Below, one piece after another: positions 26,231 to 34,452 of a DNA stretch of 64,000 bases. The notes beneath the pieces are model-generated. The model had not been told where the DNA came from. It did no database searches and saw only the letters and a list, made by a program, of their open reading frames with translations. Position numbers and translations under genes: made by a program. Each line of letters begins with the position of its first letter. Positions within the stretch are counted from its first letter, which is position 1. The DNA is from JANNYA01 sp031422315 (GTDB taxonomy: Bacteria > Pseudomonadota > Gammaproteobacteria > Xanthomonadales > SZUA-5). The stretch is taken from contig JANOQN010000074.1 of NCBI GenBank assembly GCA_031422315.1, forward strand, positions 62,001-126,000, written 5' to 3'.

Positions 26231-26693
26231 CCCCTCGTTGGCCAAAGCAAATGAGGAAATCAAACACTCGTTTGCCTTGGCAAATGAGAAAGTTAAATAC
26301 TTCCTTGACAGTAACGTTGTGCTGTATTTGCTGTCTTCGGACGCGTCAAAGCAATTGATAACACAGGAAATACTGCGCAGCAAAGGTACGATCAGCGTGC
26401 AGGTGCTTAACGAAATAACCAACGTTTTACGGCGCAAATTGCGCTATACCTGGGCGCAAACGCATGAAGTGATCACTGCCTTGCAAGCGATGTGTGAAGT
26501 AGTGCCGCTAAGGCTGGAAGGCCACAACCTAGGACGCGCGCTTGCGGAACGCTACGGCTTTTCAGTCTACGACGCGATGATTGTTTCGGCGGCGGTGCTG
26601 TCGGGTGCACATATTCTGTACTCGGAAGATATGCAGCATGAGCTTGTGATTGAATCACGATTGACCATAGTTAACCCCTATGCGAAGCCTTAG
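26220..26693 (+). CDS. PIN-domain ribonuclease toxin with a repeat-derived N-terminal extension
   Basis: 157 residues from ATG 26220, overlapping the antitoxin stop. The PIN core begins at KYFLDSNVVLYLL and keeps the acidic residues expected at the metal site: Asp30, Glu65 (VLNEITNV), Asp118 (SVYDAMIVSAA) and Glu136/Asp137 (YSEDMQH). Family members cleave RNA, often tRNA. The first 27 residues are odd: they contain two copies of an 11-residue unit (SLAKANEEIKH and SFALANEKVKY) encoded by a 33-bp tandem repeat whose second unit shares 19 bp with an intergenic site at 44911-44929. A start closer to the core cannot be excluded, but no better ribosome-binding site was seen. Confidence 0.88.
   Translation: MKGSPSLAKANEEIKHSFALANEKVKYFLDSNVVLYLLSSDASKQLITQEILRSKGTISVQVLNEITNVLRRKLRYTWAQTHEVITALQAMCEVVPLRLEGHNLGRALAERYGFSVYDAMIVSAAVLSGAHILYSEDMQHELVIESRLTIVNPYAKP
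26235..26300. repeat. 33-bp tandem repeat inside the toxin 5' end
   Basis: Unit 1 at 26235-26267 and unit 2 at 26268-26300 match at 25 of 33 positions and are in frame. Unit 2 contains GTTTGCCTTGGCAAATGAG, found again at 44911-44929. The core TTTGCC-TT-GGCAAA is a short hairpin. Confidence 0.7.
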
Positions 26694-26865
26694 TCCAACT
26701 CTAAATCAAATAGCGTGTTCGTTGGCTCGTCGCGGTCTCCTGGACGTAAATTTAGTACGCCTTCGTCGATCCTCACACCCCGCCCCAGCCATCACCTATG
26801 AATCGTCTTGGTATAGAAATGGAATGAGTTCGCAGCGCCGATAAATATATACAGGAATCAAAATC

Positions 26866-28047
26866 ATGAGCAAGCCGAACGCCCACCTTGAAGCCCAGCC
26901 AGAAGCCCAGTCAGCACAAGCCGTGCGCCTAGCCAGCGAGCACCGCTATGCGGATGAGCTGCAGCGATTAGCGAACGCCGATGCGCGCGCTAAGCCGCCG
27001 GGGTGGAAGCTATCACCGCGCGCGGTGCGGCAGTTTATTCTGGGCGATGCGGCATTAAAAATCAGCCGTAAGTTTTATGGCGACGACCCGCTGGTTGATC
27101 GCGCGATTGTGACGCTGATGGGGCATCAGGGTTTGATGCTGGTCGGCGAACCCGGCACCGCGAAATCGCTACTATCTGAGCTGCTGGCAGCGGCGATTAG
27201 TGGCGATTCGGGCTTGACTGTGCAGGGCACGGCGGGCACCACTGAAGATCATCTCAAATACAGCTGGAACTATGCGCTGCTGCTGGCAGAAGGGCCTAGT
27301 CAAAAAGCGCTGGTGCCATCGCCGATGTATCAGGCCATGCGGGCCGGAAAGCTGCTGCGCTTTGAAGAAATCACGCGCTGCCCGCCGGAAATTCAAGACG
27401 TGCTCATTTCGCTGATGAGCGAAAAACAGCTGATGATTCCCGAGCTAGCACTCGCACAAATCGATCCAGGCGCAGTGAGTCAAGCTGATGCAGCGGCCCC
27501 GATGCCATCGCGCTTATTTGCGCAGCGCGGCTTCAACATCATTGCCACGGCGAACTTGCGCGATCGCGGCGTGCATGAAATGTCCTCCGCGCTCAAGCGC
27601 CGTTTTAACTTTGAAACCGTCCGGCCAATTCGCGATCATGCGTTTGAAGTGGAGCTGGTAACGGCGCAATTGCAGCGCGATTTGGCAGGTAGCGCAATTG
27701 AAGTTACCGTGCCGCGCGAAGTGGTGGCGCTATTGGTCACCACCTTTCAAGAGCTGCGCGCCGGCCAAACCCAAGAGGGCACAGCAATCAAAAGCTTGGA
27801 CGCGGTTATGTCGACCGCCGAAGCAGTCAATGTCGCCTACGCGAGCGCGTTGCAGGCGCAATATTTCAATGATGGCGTGTTAACCGCTCGCGAAATCGCC
27901 GGCCAGCTGCAAGGCGTTGTGCTGAAAGACAGCGTCGATGACGTCAAGCGGGTGCGGCACTACTTCGACACGATCGTGCGCGAACGCGCGAAACGCGACG
28001 CGCACTGGAAAGCATTTCATGACGCGGCGCGCGCGCTGTGGAGCTAA
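26866..28047 (+). CDS. MoxR-type AAA+ ATPase (YehL-like)
   Basis: 393 residues from ATG 26866. Walker A is GEPGTAKS (about 94-101), Walker B is LLRFEEI (about 163-169, with Glu-Glu in place of Asp-Glu), followed by the helix-2-insert-like QDVLISLMSEKQL, sensor 1 IIATANLRDRG, and an SSALKRRFNFE arginine-finger region. This is the MoxR branch of AAA+ proteins, which act with VWA proteins as assembly or remodelling machines. Length and the N-terminal PGWKLSPRAVRQFILG agree with YehL. The stop is overlapped by 10 bp by the next gene, so the ATPase and DUF5682 protein are coupled. Confidence 0.9.
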   Translation: MSKPNAHLEAQPEAQSAQAVRLASEHRYADELQRLANADARAKPPGWKLSPRAVRQFILGDAALKISRKFYGDDPLVDRAIVTLMGHQGLMLVGEPGTAKSLLSELLAAAISGDSGLTVQGTAGTTEDHLKYSWNYALLLAEGPSQKALVPSPMYQAMRAGKLLRFEEITRCPPEIQDVLISLMSEKQLMIPELALAQIDPGAVSQADAAAPMPSRLFAQRGFNIIATANLRDRGVHEMSSALKRRFNFETVRPIRDHAFEVELVTAQLQRDLAGSAIEVTVPREVVALLVTTFQELRAGQTQEGTAIKSLDAVMSTAEAVNVAYASALQAQYFNDGVLTAREIAGQLQGVVLKDSVDDVKRVRHYFDTIVRERAKRDAHWKAFHDAARALWS

Positions 28048-30617
28048 GCGAATTTGCACTTGGTAAACTGCCCGAAACGATAACGGCGCAGTTGCCGCAA
28101 CTATTTGGCGTTGACGATGTGTATTTTGTGCCGATTCGCCACCATAGCCCGGCGTGCGCCTTGGCCTTACAAAAGCTGTTGGCTGAAGTGCAGCCCGCCG
28201 CGATCTTGATTGAAGGGCCGGATGATTTATCGCATTTGATTCCGCTGTTACAGCACGCGCAAACGCAAACACCGGTTGCCATTTTATGCCAGGCGTCGCG
28301 CACGCTTGCGGCATCTTCTAACATCACCGAGGATGCGCCAGAAAGCGAATCAGAACCCAGCGCTGAAACCCTCAAGCCAAAGCGCAGCTCATTTTTTCCA
28401 CTGTGCGACTACAGCCCAGAGTGGGTCGCACTGCGCGCAGCACCGGCGCTAGGCGCGCAGGTGGCTTTGATCGATATGCCCTGGCACAGCAAAGCTTGGC
28501 AGGCCGACGAAGCTAATAGCCCGCGTGAACTTATCCGCAGCCAAATGGAAGAGCGGCACTTTGCGCACAGTAAATTTATCCAAGCCATGGCGCAGCGCTT
28601 GGGCTGTGTTGATCACCACGATGTGTGGGATCGCTTGTTTGAACTTCGCGATGCGGCTGCACTGGCAGATTGGCGAAGCGTTTTTGCCGATGTATTTTAC
28701 TGGTGCGCCATGGCTCGAATTGATTATGAGCCACAGGTGCTCGAAGCTGACTTGAGCTTGCCGCGCGAACGCCATATGGCCGCACACATTAAGCACTGGC
28801 GCAAGGCAGTGGCGGGCCCGCTGGTGGTTGTAACCGGTGGTTTCCACACGCCGGAGCTGCTGCGGTGTTGGAAGCAGGCCGCGCCGACTAAGCTCACTAA
28901 GCCGGGCAAATCACCCGACAAAAAAGCGACTAGTGAGGCTGGGGCGTGGCTTATTCGCTACAGCTTCGAGCGTTTGGATGCGCTCAATGGCTACAGTGCG
29001 GGCATGCCTGCGCCAGGCTACTACCAGCAAATCTGGGATCGCTTGGCGACGGGGCAGGCGTCAGGCAGCGCGTTTGCCGCAGTCGCGCTCGACTGCTTGA
29101 CTAGCTTTGCCCAGCAAACCCGCAAGCAAGATCAAACCGACGCGGTGTCGACCCCGCTGGTACACGCAGCAGCATTGCAGGCGCAGCGCTTAGCCGAACT
29201 ACGCGGCAACGCCGGGCCTGGCCGGCAAGATTTGCTCGATGCGATGCAATCTTGCTTTGTTAAAACCGCCATGGATGCTGGCACGCTCGGCTTTAAGGCA
29301 GACGTGCGGCGCTTTTTATGCGGTACGCGCATCGGTGATGTGCCGCCATCAGCCGGTTCGCCTCCGTTGATTGAGGATGCCCGACGGCTAGCGCGCGCGG
29401 CGGGCGTGCGCTTGGACGATAGCACGGCCCGAACCTCGCGTTTTGACATCTATCGAAAGCCGAGCCACCGCCAGCGCAGCCGCTTTTTTCATGCCATGGC
29501 CTATTTGGAAACCGATTTTGCCAAGTGGCGCACCGGCCCTGATTTTTTAGGCAATAGCCGCTTGAACCTTTTGTTCGAAGAATGGCAGGCGGCGTGGTCG
29601 CCCATGGTAGAAGCGCGCCTGATTGAGTTGGCGAGCTTAGGCGAGAGCATCCAACAGACCTGCCTTGCTAAGCTCGAACTGGAAGAGGCAGCACTGAGCG
29701 AAAACGGCCGCGGTCGCTCGGCCAGCGCAGCGGTCATTTTACTGTTGCGTGCATGCCTGAATGGCTTACAGCCGCGCTTACCACAGCTGTTAAACATGCT
29801 GTCAGTGCATCTGGATGAAGACGCGAGTTTGGCCTCCGTCGTTGATTGCGGGCATCGCTTACTCAATTTGTGGCGCGTACGCGAACCACTTGGGCTACAG
29901 CAGCATCCGCAGCTGCTATTGCTGTTGCGGCGGGTTTGGCCAAGCGCGCTATTTTTACTGCCCAATTTGGCGGGGTGCGCGCCAGAAGTGCAGGCGCAAG
30001 CGGTCAAAACTTTGTTGTCTATGCGCGAGTTGGGCCGTTTGCTCAACGGGCTGGAGCCAGCATCAGAAGCGCCAGCACAAGATCCTGATGCGCCCGATAG
30101 CCAAGTGCAAGCCGATAGCTTTACCAGCCACTTAGCGCGTTTAGCCACCCAGGCGTCCAACCCGGCGGCACTGCGCGGTGCGGCCAGCGCATTGCTTTAT
30201 TTGGATGGCGCGTGGGATGAAAACGCGCTGAGTTTAGCGGTGCAAAGCGGCTTTGGCACCGGCGCGCAAACCGATCATGCAGTTGCATTTCTGAGCGGTT
30301 TAATGAGCGCGGCCCCCGAGCTTTTGCTGCGCATACCCAGCTTGCTGCAAAGCTTCGATGCGCTAGTTCGTCAGTGGGCACCCGAGAATTTCATGGCGTA
30401 TCTACCAGAACTGCGGCAAGCCTTTACCGGCCTGCGCCCGCAAGAAACCGCCGATCTTGCTGCTCAAATCGTCAAACATCACGGCGCTGCTAGTGATACC
30501 GAACTGGTCGCGATGCACTACGAATGCACTGAAGCCGATCTTCAGCTCGGTTTGCAGCTACAGCAGCAATTGGAAGTTTGCTTGCAACAGGGTGGTTTGC
30601 GGCAGTGGCTGGGTTGA
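28038..30617 (+). CDS. DUF5682 protein (YehM-like), possible TraB/EreA-type fold
   Basis: 859 residues from GTG 28038, overlapping the ATPase stop by 10 bp. The N-terminal region is the DUF5682 part: VPIRHHSPACALALQKLLA (His35/His36), VQPAAILIEGPDD (Glu59), LIDMPWH (about 144-150), LPRERHMAAHI (about 241-251) and VVVTGGFHTPELL (His270). The order His-Ser, Glu, E-R...M-A, and G-x-x-H recalls the TraB/TIKI/EreA hydrolase superfamily; this is my inference. The C-terminal 500 residues are helical and less conserved. E. coli YehM is the matching component. Its place after the AAA+ gene suggests it is the effector or substrate-acting subunit. Confidence 0.83.
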   Translation: MELSEFALGKLPETITAQLPQLFGVDDVYFVPIRHHSPACALALQKLLAEVQPAAILIEGPDDLSHLIPLLQHAQTQTPVAILCQASRTLAASSNITEDAPESESEPSAETLKPKRSSFFPLCDYSPEWVALRAAPALGAQVALIDMPWHSKAWQADEANSPRELIRSQMEERHFAHSKFIQAMAQRLGCVDHHDVWDRLFELRDAAALADWRSVFADVFYWCAMARIDYEPQVLEADLSLPRERHMAAHIKHWRKAVAGPLVVVTGGFHTPELLRCWKQAAPTKLTKPGKSPDKKATSEAGAWLIRYSFERLDALNGYSAGMPAPGYYQQIWDRLATGQASGSAFAAVALDCLTSFAQQTRKQDQTDAVSTPLVHAAALQAQRLAELRGNAGPGRQDLLDAMQSCFVKTAMDAGTLGFKADVRRFLCGTRIGDVPPSAGSPPLIEDARRLARAAGVRLDDSTARTSRFDIYRKPSHRQRSRFFHAMAYLETDFAKWRTGPDFLGNSRLNLLFEEWQAAWSPMVEARLIELASLGESIQQTCLAKLELEEAALSENGRGRSASAAVILLLRACLNGLQPRLPQLLNMLSVHLDEDASLASVVDCGHRLLNLWRVREPLGLQQHPQLLLLLRRVWPSALFLLPNLAGCAPEVQAQAVKTLLSMRELGRLLNGLEPASEAPAQDPDAPDSQVQADSFTSHLARLATQASNPAALRGAASALLYLDGAWDENALSLAVQSGFGTGAQTDHAVAFLSGLMSAAPELLLRIPSLLQSFDALVRQWAPENFMAYLPELRQAFTGLRPQETADLAAQIVKHHGAASDTELVAMHYECTEADLQLGLQLQQQLEVCLQQGGLRQWLG

Positions 30618-30665
30618 GCGCGAGTTAGGCTATTGTTGGCGCTCCTATAGATTTGGGGGTTTGAA

Positions 30666-30866
30666 ATGGAAGGCGCAATGACGATTGTTCTGCTGATTCT
30701 GACAAGCCTTGGACTGCTGGTCGTGCGTGTGATGGCCAAGAGCAGTATCAATCGTCACGCCACAATACCGCTGACGTTACGTGCGTTTCTGGCGGCGTCA
30801 TGTACCGCTTGGTTTCTGGCAATCAGTGCTGGTCATGGCGTTGGGATAGCGTTGCTGCCCAGCTAA
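30666..30866 (+). CDS. Small two-helix membrane protein
   Basis: 66 residues from ATG 30666 (a second in-frame ATG at 30678). Two hydrophobic segments are visible, IVLLILTSLGLLVV and TLRAFLAASCTAWFLA, joined by a short polar loop; the C-terminus is GVGIALLPS. No family is recognised. It begins 48 bp after the DUF5682 gene on the same strand and could be cotranscribed with it. The hydrophobic pattern and spacing favour a real gene, but codon-level evidence is limited. Confidence 0.5.
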   Translation: MEGAMTIVLLILTSLGLLVVRVMAKSSINRHATIPLTLRAFLAASCTAWFLAISAGHGVGIALLPS

Positions 30867-30876
30867 AAAACAGCGG

Positions 30877-31206
30877 TTGCAAGAAATAGTCACGGCGCTT
30901 TGCCTCATTGGATTGTTTGCTTTAGTGCCAATCAATGGTGAGCGAAATAAACCTTGCCGATACAAATTCAACAACGTTTGTTTTGATAAGCCCAGTGCAG
31001 ATCGCAAGCCGTTAGAGCTGAATTTGAAGCTTTTTGATCCAGAAAAAAACGTGCCGATTGTTGGCGCATTAGTGCGTCAAGACGGCGCATTCGTGCATCT
31101 TCGTAAGAATCAAGAACCGACTGCCGAACAGCAAGCGATCTACTCAGCGCTCGGTATCAAGCTGCCCGCCGCCAACAAACAAGTATTTCAATCAAACGAT
31201 TTGTAG
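30877..31206 (+). CDS. Hypothetical protein with N-terminal hydrophobic segment
   Basis: 109 residues beginning at a TTG at 30877, 10 bp after the previous small gene. Residues 4-18 (IVTALCLIGLFALVP) could be a signal or anchor sequence. The rest is soluble and includes two cysteines (PCRYKFNNVCFDKPS) that may form a disulfide outside the cytoplasm. No known domain is recognised. It is likely in an operon with the two-helix membrane protein. Confidence 0.5.
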   Translation: MQEIVTALCLIGLFALVPINGERNKPCRYKFNNVCFDKPSADRKPLELNLKLFDPEKNVPIVGALVRQDGAFVHLRKNQEPTAEQQAIYSALGIKLPAANKQVFQSNDL

Positions 31207-31498
31207 TGCCATAGCGATTTACAAATTAGCTTTAACTAATTGATTTTGTTTGTTATTTTATTTTTTGTGGTGAAGATGGGCTAAGGAATTCGAATGCGCT
31301 GGCTTTAAAACTCAGATTGAGTTCAATAACTGCGCTACAAAAATTTGGAAACATTCAGATCAAAGACTCGCGGCCCTTAGTCCATTTTGGCTTGAGCCGA
31401 ATGATCTCTCTCTATCCGCAATTTTTCTTCGCCATGCAACCCAAAGCGCGAATTGGGAATCGATAACATCTATCAACCCCCAACTCAACACCCTGCCG
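31207..31498. other. Convergent intergenic region
   Basis: 292 bp between a plus-strand hypothetical gene and the minus-strand S46 peptidase gene. A weak AT-rich hairpin (AATTAG...CTAATT near 31223-31240) followed by T-rich sequence could end transcription of the plus-strand genes. Nothing else is recognisable. Confidence 0.3.
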
Positions 31499-33679
31499 TT
31501 ATTGCACGATAGTCATTTCTTTAAGCAAGTTGTCAGCGCCGTCAATTTCGTCCATCAGCCACAGCATGTAGCGGCTGTCGACGTGGATGGTGCGCGTTAA
31601 TTTCGGGTTGAACACCCAGCCGGAGCTCATCGCTTCGTAGTTACCGTCAAATGCCAGCCCGACGAGTTCGCCTCGACTATTCAACGTGGGCGAGCCGGAA
31701 TTGCCGCCGGTGATGTCTAAATCGCTCAGAAAATTGACTGGAATTGAGGTGCTTTGTGGGTTTCCTGGTGGCGTCTTGACGGCATAGGGGCCGAAGCGTT
31801 CGGCTTTGATGGCATCCAATTGCTTTTGTGTGGCGTCAAATTCACCGGTGCCGGTGTGCTTTTCTACGATGCCGTTCAAATAGGTAAAGGGCTGCATTTG
31901 CACGCCATCTTTCGGGCTGTAGCCCATCACGTTGCCGTAGGTTACCCGCAGGCTGTTATTGGCATCGGCGTACAGCGTTTTGCCGTTCGCTGCGGCAAAC
32001 GCAATGCGCGCGTCCATCCAAACTGGGCGCAGCTGGGTCTCTGCACCGGCTCTGGTTTTTGCAGTGTTTTCTAACTCCAAAATCATTGGCATCAATGCCA
32101 CCGCCATTTGCAGCGCTGGATCGCTGGACTTTTCAATCGCCGCTTTGCCCGCACCGAAGAGTTTTAAGCGGGTATCCAAATCGCCTAGCGTTGTGCCGGC
32201 GAACAGCGCATCTAGTTTCGCGCTCATCGCATTGCTATCGCCATTCACACCCAGCCACTGATCCAGCGCAGGCAACCGCTGTGTGCTGGGCAGCTTCAAA
32301 TAGTGGCTGAAAACATAGTCTAAAATTTGCCGATCGACGATTTTGTCCCAGCGCTTATCGAGCTGGCTTAAGGTGCCTTTTAGGCGAATATCATCGCGCA
32401 CCTGAAAACCGTATTCGCGCATCGCATCGGGTTTGGCGCGCTCGATATTGGCGCGATAGATCAGGCGTGCGGTGGTAAAAATGCCGCTGTTATTCATATA
32501 GCCCAGAATCTGATCACGTTCACGTACCGCTCTAGCCTGTGCGAGCAGTGCCTTCAAATCGGCATGCGCCTTTGCCCCTGAGGGCTGATTTTGCGCAGCC
32601 CACGCCAGAATGGTCTGCTCCTCATCGGTTTTGAGTTTTACTGCGTCAAATTTGGCAAAGCCATCGCGATTGCCTTCAGAGCCCTTCAAGCCATTATTGA
32701 GCGACGCTACCGTGGCGGCGTATTTCAGCGCGGCATCCGGGCGATCTTTACTGGCAGCGCCGATCACACCGACGATGTCACGCACGCGGGTGATTTGCGT
32801 TGGGTAGGTAAATTGGATGGCATCGTTAACTTCCTCAGCTAATTTATAACGATTGGTGCGGCCCGGGTAGCCGGCAATCATGACGAAATCGCCATTCTCG
32901 ACGCCGGTGGCGCTGGTTTTTAGATAAGATTTTGGCTGATACGGTACGTTGTTTGGCGAAAAATCGGCTGGCTTGCCATCCGGGCCCACGTAGGCGCGTA
33001 GAAAGCTGAAATCACCGGTGTGGCGTGGCCATATCCAGTTGTCGGTATCGCCGCCGAATTTGCCGATTGCCTCAGCTGGCGCATACACCAAACGCACATC
33101 GCGAATCTCCATTTGCTTGACCAGGAAATAGCTCGCTCCGCCGTGAAATACATATACGTCGCAGCGAAAGCCGCCGCCTTTCTCGCAGTCTTTCACCAGC
33201 TTTTTTTGCCGCACGTCAATCGCGTCAAAACGCTTGCGGCCGGCGTTTTCGCCCTCCGGCAGGCCCGTGCGAATTTTTGCGCTGACATCGGTGATCGACT
33301 GTGTGACATACACCCGCATGTTCGGCTCACCGGCTAAATCTTCTCCAATAGTTTTCGCCAAAAAGCCATCACGCAGCAAATTGCGTTCGGGCTTGGAGTT
33401 GTATTGAATTGCGCCATACGCACAGTGATGATTGGTAACCACCAAGCCCATCGGCGACACAAATGAAGCGGTGCAAAAGCCCAAGCCAACAATTGCATTC
33501 AACGGATGCGCATTTAGATCGCCTATTTTTTTCGGATCAAGACTCAAGCCTTTTGCTTCAATATCCTCAGCCATCGCAAGCAGCTGATGCGGCTGCCACA
33601 TACCTTCGATGGCGTGGGCAGAAAAGGACAGCGCAAGCGCGATGCTGGCGGTTAAGGTGCTAGCGGTAAATTGGCGCAT
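31499..33679 (-). CDS. S46 dipeptidyl-peptidase, DPP7-type
   Basis: ATG 33679 gives a 726-residue secreted protein with a clear signal peptide (MRQFTASTLTASIALALSFS, then AHA); the frame extends further upstream without a plausible start. The chymotrypsin-like triad of the family is visible: His85 in VVTNHHCAYGA, an Asp in the DNWIWPRHTGDF region, and the Ser of GGNSGSPTLN near the C-terminus. These periplasmic exopeptidases release dipeptides from the N-terminus of oligopeptides. The specificity loop reads LAFDGNYEAM, with Gly where Asp/Glu-specific DPP11 has Arg, so a preference for hydrophobic P1 residues is predicted. S46 enzymes are common in Xanthomonadales and Bacteroidetes. Confidence 0.93.
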   Translation of the reverse strand: MRQFTASTLTASIALALSFSAHAIEGMWQPHQLLAMAEDIEAKGLSLDPKKIGDLNAHPLNAIVGLGFCTASFVSPMGLVVTNHHCAYGAIQYNSKPERNLLRDGFLAKTIGEDLAGEPNMRVYVTQSITDVSAKIRTGLPEGENAGRKRFDAIDVRQKKLVKDCEKGGGFRCDVYVFHGGASYFLVKQMEIRDVRLVYAPAEAIGKFGGDTDNWIWPRHTGDFSFLRAYVGPDGKPADFSPNNVPYQPKSYLKTSATGVENGDFVMIAGYPGRTNRYKLAEEVNDAIQFTYPTQITRVRDIVGVIGAASKDRPDAALKYAATVASLNNGLKGSEGNRDGFAKFDAVKLKTDEEQTILAWAAQNQPSGAKAHADLKALLAQARAVRERDQILGYMNNSGIFTTARLIYRANIERAKPDAMREYGFQVRDDIRLKGTLSQLDKRWDKIVDRQILDYVFSHYLKLPSTQRLPALDQWLGVNGDSNAMSAKLDALFAGTTLGDLDTRLKLFGAGKAAIEKSSDPALQMAVALMPMILELENTAKTRAGAETQLRPVWMDARIAFAAANGKTLYADANNSLRVTYGNVMGYSPKDGVQMQPFTYLNGIVEKHTGTGEFDATQKQLDAIKAERFGPYAVKTPPGNPQSTSIPVNFLSDLDITGGNSGSPTLNSRGELVGLAFDGNYEAMSSGWVFNPKLTRTIHVDSRYMLWLMDEIDGADNLLKEMTIVQ

Positions 33680-33923
33680 GACAAGGCTCGGGTGAGTTTG
33701 AAGTGCCCGAGCATGCCTAAGTTTTGCGTTTTTTTGCAGCATCGAAAGTCATGATTGGTTTGCAGGCTGTTGTGGAAACAAGCTGGCGCTAAACTTGGGG
33801 AAAGCGGGTGCTTTTTAGTTTGAGGCTGCATGGTTCGCCAAGTTCGCCACGAACGGGCGTTCAAATCCAACCCGCTAATATCCCCCGCTCGCAAATACCC
33901 CGCATTTTGTAGACAATCCAGCA

Positions 33924-34442
33924 GTGAGCACATCAATCAATATCGAACAACCCACCACTATCGTCGCTGAAAAAAGCCGATTTAAGCCGCGTGTCACTGT
34001 GGCCACGATTGTGGCGCACCCTGATGATGCCCAGTTGCCGCTCGATTTGCGGCGCTTTTTATTCGTTGAAGAATGGATTGGTGATACGCGCCAGCTTAAT
34101 CAGCCAGCCGGGCATTTAGATCCAAATGAATCATTGCTTGAGGCAGCGGTGCGGGAAACACTAGAAGAAACGGCTTGGCAAGTGGCGCTCGAACATGTCG
34201 TGGCGGTATATCAATATCAAACGCCGGAGCGCGCGTTTGTGCGTTTTACCTTTGCCGCTAAAGCGCTAGCACATACCGGCGCAGCGTTGGACGTGGGCAT
34301 TATTCAAGCGCTGTGGTTGACCCGGGATGAGCTAACCCTGCACCCCAGCAGCATGCGCAGCCCGATGGTTTTGCAGGGTTTGGATCATTATTTAGCAGGT
34401 GCGCGGCATTCGCTGGACGTGCTGAGAGCGGTGACATCATGA
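33924..34442 (+). CDS. Nudix hydrolase (NudJ-like)
   Basis: 172 residues from a GTG at 33924. The Nudix box is intact: G-x5-E-x7-R-E-x2-E-E in GHLDPNESLLEAAV followed by RETLEET. It lies directly before mnmA, with 10 bp between, an arrangement common in gamma- and betaproteobacteria and typical of NudJ, which hydrolyses thiamine pyrophosphate and nucleoside phosphates. The N-terminus (RVTVATIVAH) fits. The substrate cannot be deduced from sequence. Confidence 0.9.
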   Translation: MSTSINIEQPTTIVAEKSRFKPRVTVATIVAHPDDAQLPLDLRRFLFVEEWIGDTRQLNQPAGHLDPNESLLEAAVRETLEETAWQVALEHVVAVYQYQTPERAFVRFTFAAKALAHTGAALDVGIIQALWLTRDELTLHPSSMRSPMVLQGLDHYLAGARHSLDVLRAVTS

Positions 34443-34452
34443 GCATATCGGC

